Origin: Corynebacterium stercoris
Lineage (GTDB): Bacteria; Actinomycetota; Actinomycetes; Mycobacteriales; Mycobacteriaceae
Assembly: GCF_024160105.1 (NCBI RefSeq)
Contig: NZ_JAMFTQ010000008.1
Location: forward strand, 1 to 64,000
Reading direction: 5' to 3'
Length of the DNA stretch: 64,000 nucleotides
Shown: one piece after another, positions 63,488-64,000 of the stretch
Numbering within the stretch: position 1 is the stretch's first letter
Layout: every line of letters starts with the position of its first letter
Position numbers and translations under genes: made by a program
The notes under the pieces: model-generated
The model's database searches: none
What the model saw: the letters and a program-made list of their open reading frames with translations, nothing else
Told to the model about the DNA's origin: nothing

Positions 63488-63640
63488 CTAGAACGGGCGG
63501 ATGAACGGTCTGCGCTGCTTGTGGCGGTAGCGGGCCGGCTGGTGCAGCATCGCGGTACCGGGCTGGAGGTGGGAGGTAAGGGTCGTGGCGTACTTCGGAT
63601 TCGTGGTCTGAGTTTTCCTGTGGAGCGTCTCGGTCCTCAC
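63488..63640 (-). CDS. Small basic protein upstream of menA (50 residues)
   Basis: A short frame begins with GTG at 63640 and ends at a TAG 14-26 bases before the menA start codons. The 50-residue product is basic and Pro/Thr-rich, starting MRTETLHRKTQ and ending RPFIRPF. About 44 of 50 third codon positions are G or C, as expected for a real gene in this genome, while the flanking DNA is AT-richer. GATAAT ends 8 bases before the GTG, matching the leaderless promoters seen elsewhere. No homologue is recognised. It may be co-transcribed with menA. Confidence 0.45.
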   Translation of the reverse strand: MRTETLHRKTQTTNPKYATTLTSHLQPGTAMLHQPARYRHKQRRPFIRPF

Positions 63641-63726
63641 ACCCCCTGATTATCGCGAGAATTACACCGTTGTGAGTAAGACGCACACGTCACACGGTTG
63701 AACTTTCGGTGAATAGAATCTGCCAC

Positions 63727-63996
63727 ATGAAACGGAAGAGACTCATTGGGGCAGTTGTGGCGGCCAGCCTGCTCGCGCAGGTGCCCTCGCCGGCGAGTGC
63801 GACGCAGGGATCGGCGGAGCGGTTGAGCAGCGCGGCCGACGAGGCGCGCTACCGCCAGCAGCCGCTGTTCTATTTCGGCGGCTTCGCGATCTATCCGTGG
63901 GTGCTCGCGCGCGTCGTCGGCGTGGGGGCGCTGGTGGCCGCGGTCATCGCAGGCCTCGTTGAGGCGGCCAAGGCTGGCGGGCAGGGCAGCAGTTAG
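63727..63996 (+). CDS. Small exported or membrane protein
   Basis: An 89-residue protein with a signal peptide (basic MKRKR, hydrophobic core, likely cleavage after SPASA near residue 25), then a short polar stretch and a second hydrophobic helix (about 58-80). No family is recognised. The ATG at 63727 is preferred over the in-frame GTG at 63709 because TAGAAT ends 7 bases before the ATG. The gene ends four bases before the window edge, so its downstream context is not visible. Confidence 0.72.
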   Translation: MKRKRLIGAVVAASLLAQVPSPASATQGSAERLSSAADEARYRQQPLFYFGGFAIYPWVLARVVGVGALVAAVIAGLVEAAKAGGQGSS

Positions 63997-64000
63997 AACA

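Overview
The window reads as a chromosomal segment of a high-GC Corynebacterium. Indicators are a secreted corynomycolyltransferase-type esterase, mycothiol synthesis (mshA), a menaquinone-type sdhCAB operon, the SenX3-RegX3 pair, LmeA, DUF2505, DUF2516 and DUF4229 family proteins, and the gene order mshA-gpmA-senX3-regX3-ppx-proC-hemA-hemC. The species cannot be named from this sequence. Most of the window is ordinary core genome, densely packed. No tRNA, rRNA or CRISPR array was seen.

Layout. 1-564: the 5' end of a probable transposase running off the window, a symmetric array of 14-bp repeats, and a very GC-rich low-complexity tract. 565-3465: secreted mycolyltransferase and divergent lpd. 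3522-10197: an accessory-looking block of two YbjN proteins, two large paralogous helical (TPR-like) proteins and an HSP90-family ATPase. 10245-17481: an SRPBCC protein, sdhCAB, and several membrane or coiled-coil proteins including a DUF445 protein. 17478-20629: LmeA-like protein, methyltransferase, DUF2505, murB. 20634-21295: a HepT/MntA toxin-antitoxin pair in lower-GC DNA. 21337-24785: two tandem acyl-CoA ligases. 24944-31945: EspI-like ATPase, mshA, secreted protease, gpmA, senX3-regX3 and a Cys-rich protein. 31979-38402: ppx, an Ala/Pro/Lys-rich membrane protein, proC, a BldC-like regulator, the tiny ribosomal protein bS22, an old yellow enzyme, a HAD phosphatase and a glutaredoxin-like protein. 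38447-53757: the heme cluster hemA-hemC-hemD-hemB, two membrane proteins, a P-type ATPase-like protein, hemE-hemY, four extra genes, hemL. 53754-58493: a phosphatase and the system II cytochrome c maturation set (TlpA/ResA-like, CcdA, ResB, CcsB). 58507-63996: galE, small regulators and membrane proteins, an AEC transporter, an HNH protein, menA and a small secreted protein.

How it fits together. sdhCAB, menA, the hem genes and the cytochrome c genes together support a menaquinone and cytochrome respiratory chain. Heme is made from glutamyl-tRNA (HemA, HemL, HemB, HemC, HemD, HemE, HemY) and attached to c-type cytochromes by the ResB/CcsB machinery.

The most unusual items are three. First, an intact 857-residue P1B-type ATPase homologue inside the heme cluster has lost every catalytic motif checked, so it is probably a pseudoenzyme. 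Second, the duplicated YbjN/HSP90/TPR cassette lies between lpd and sdhC. Third, a symmetric 14-bp repeat array lies near the left edge. Many genes also carry a TANNNT -10 element 6-8 bases upstream of the start codon, which predicts leaderless transcripts.
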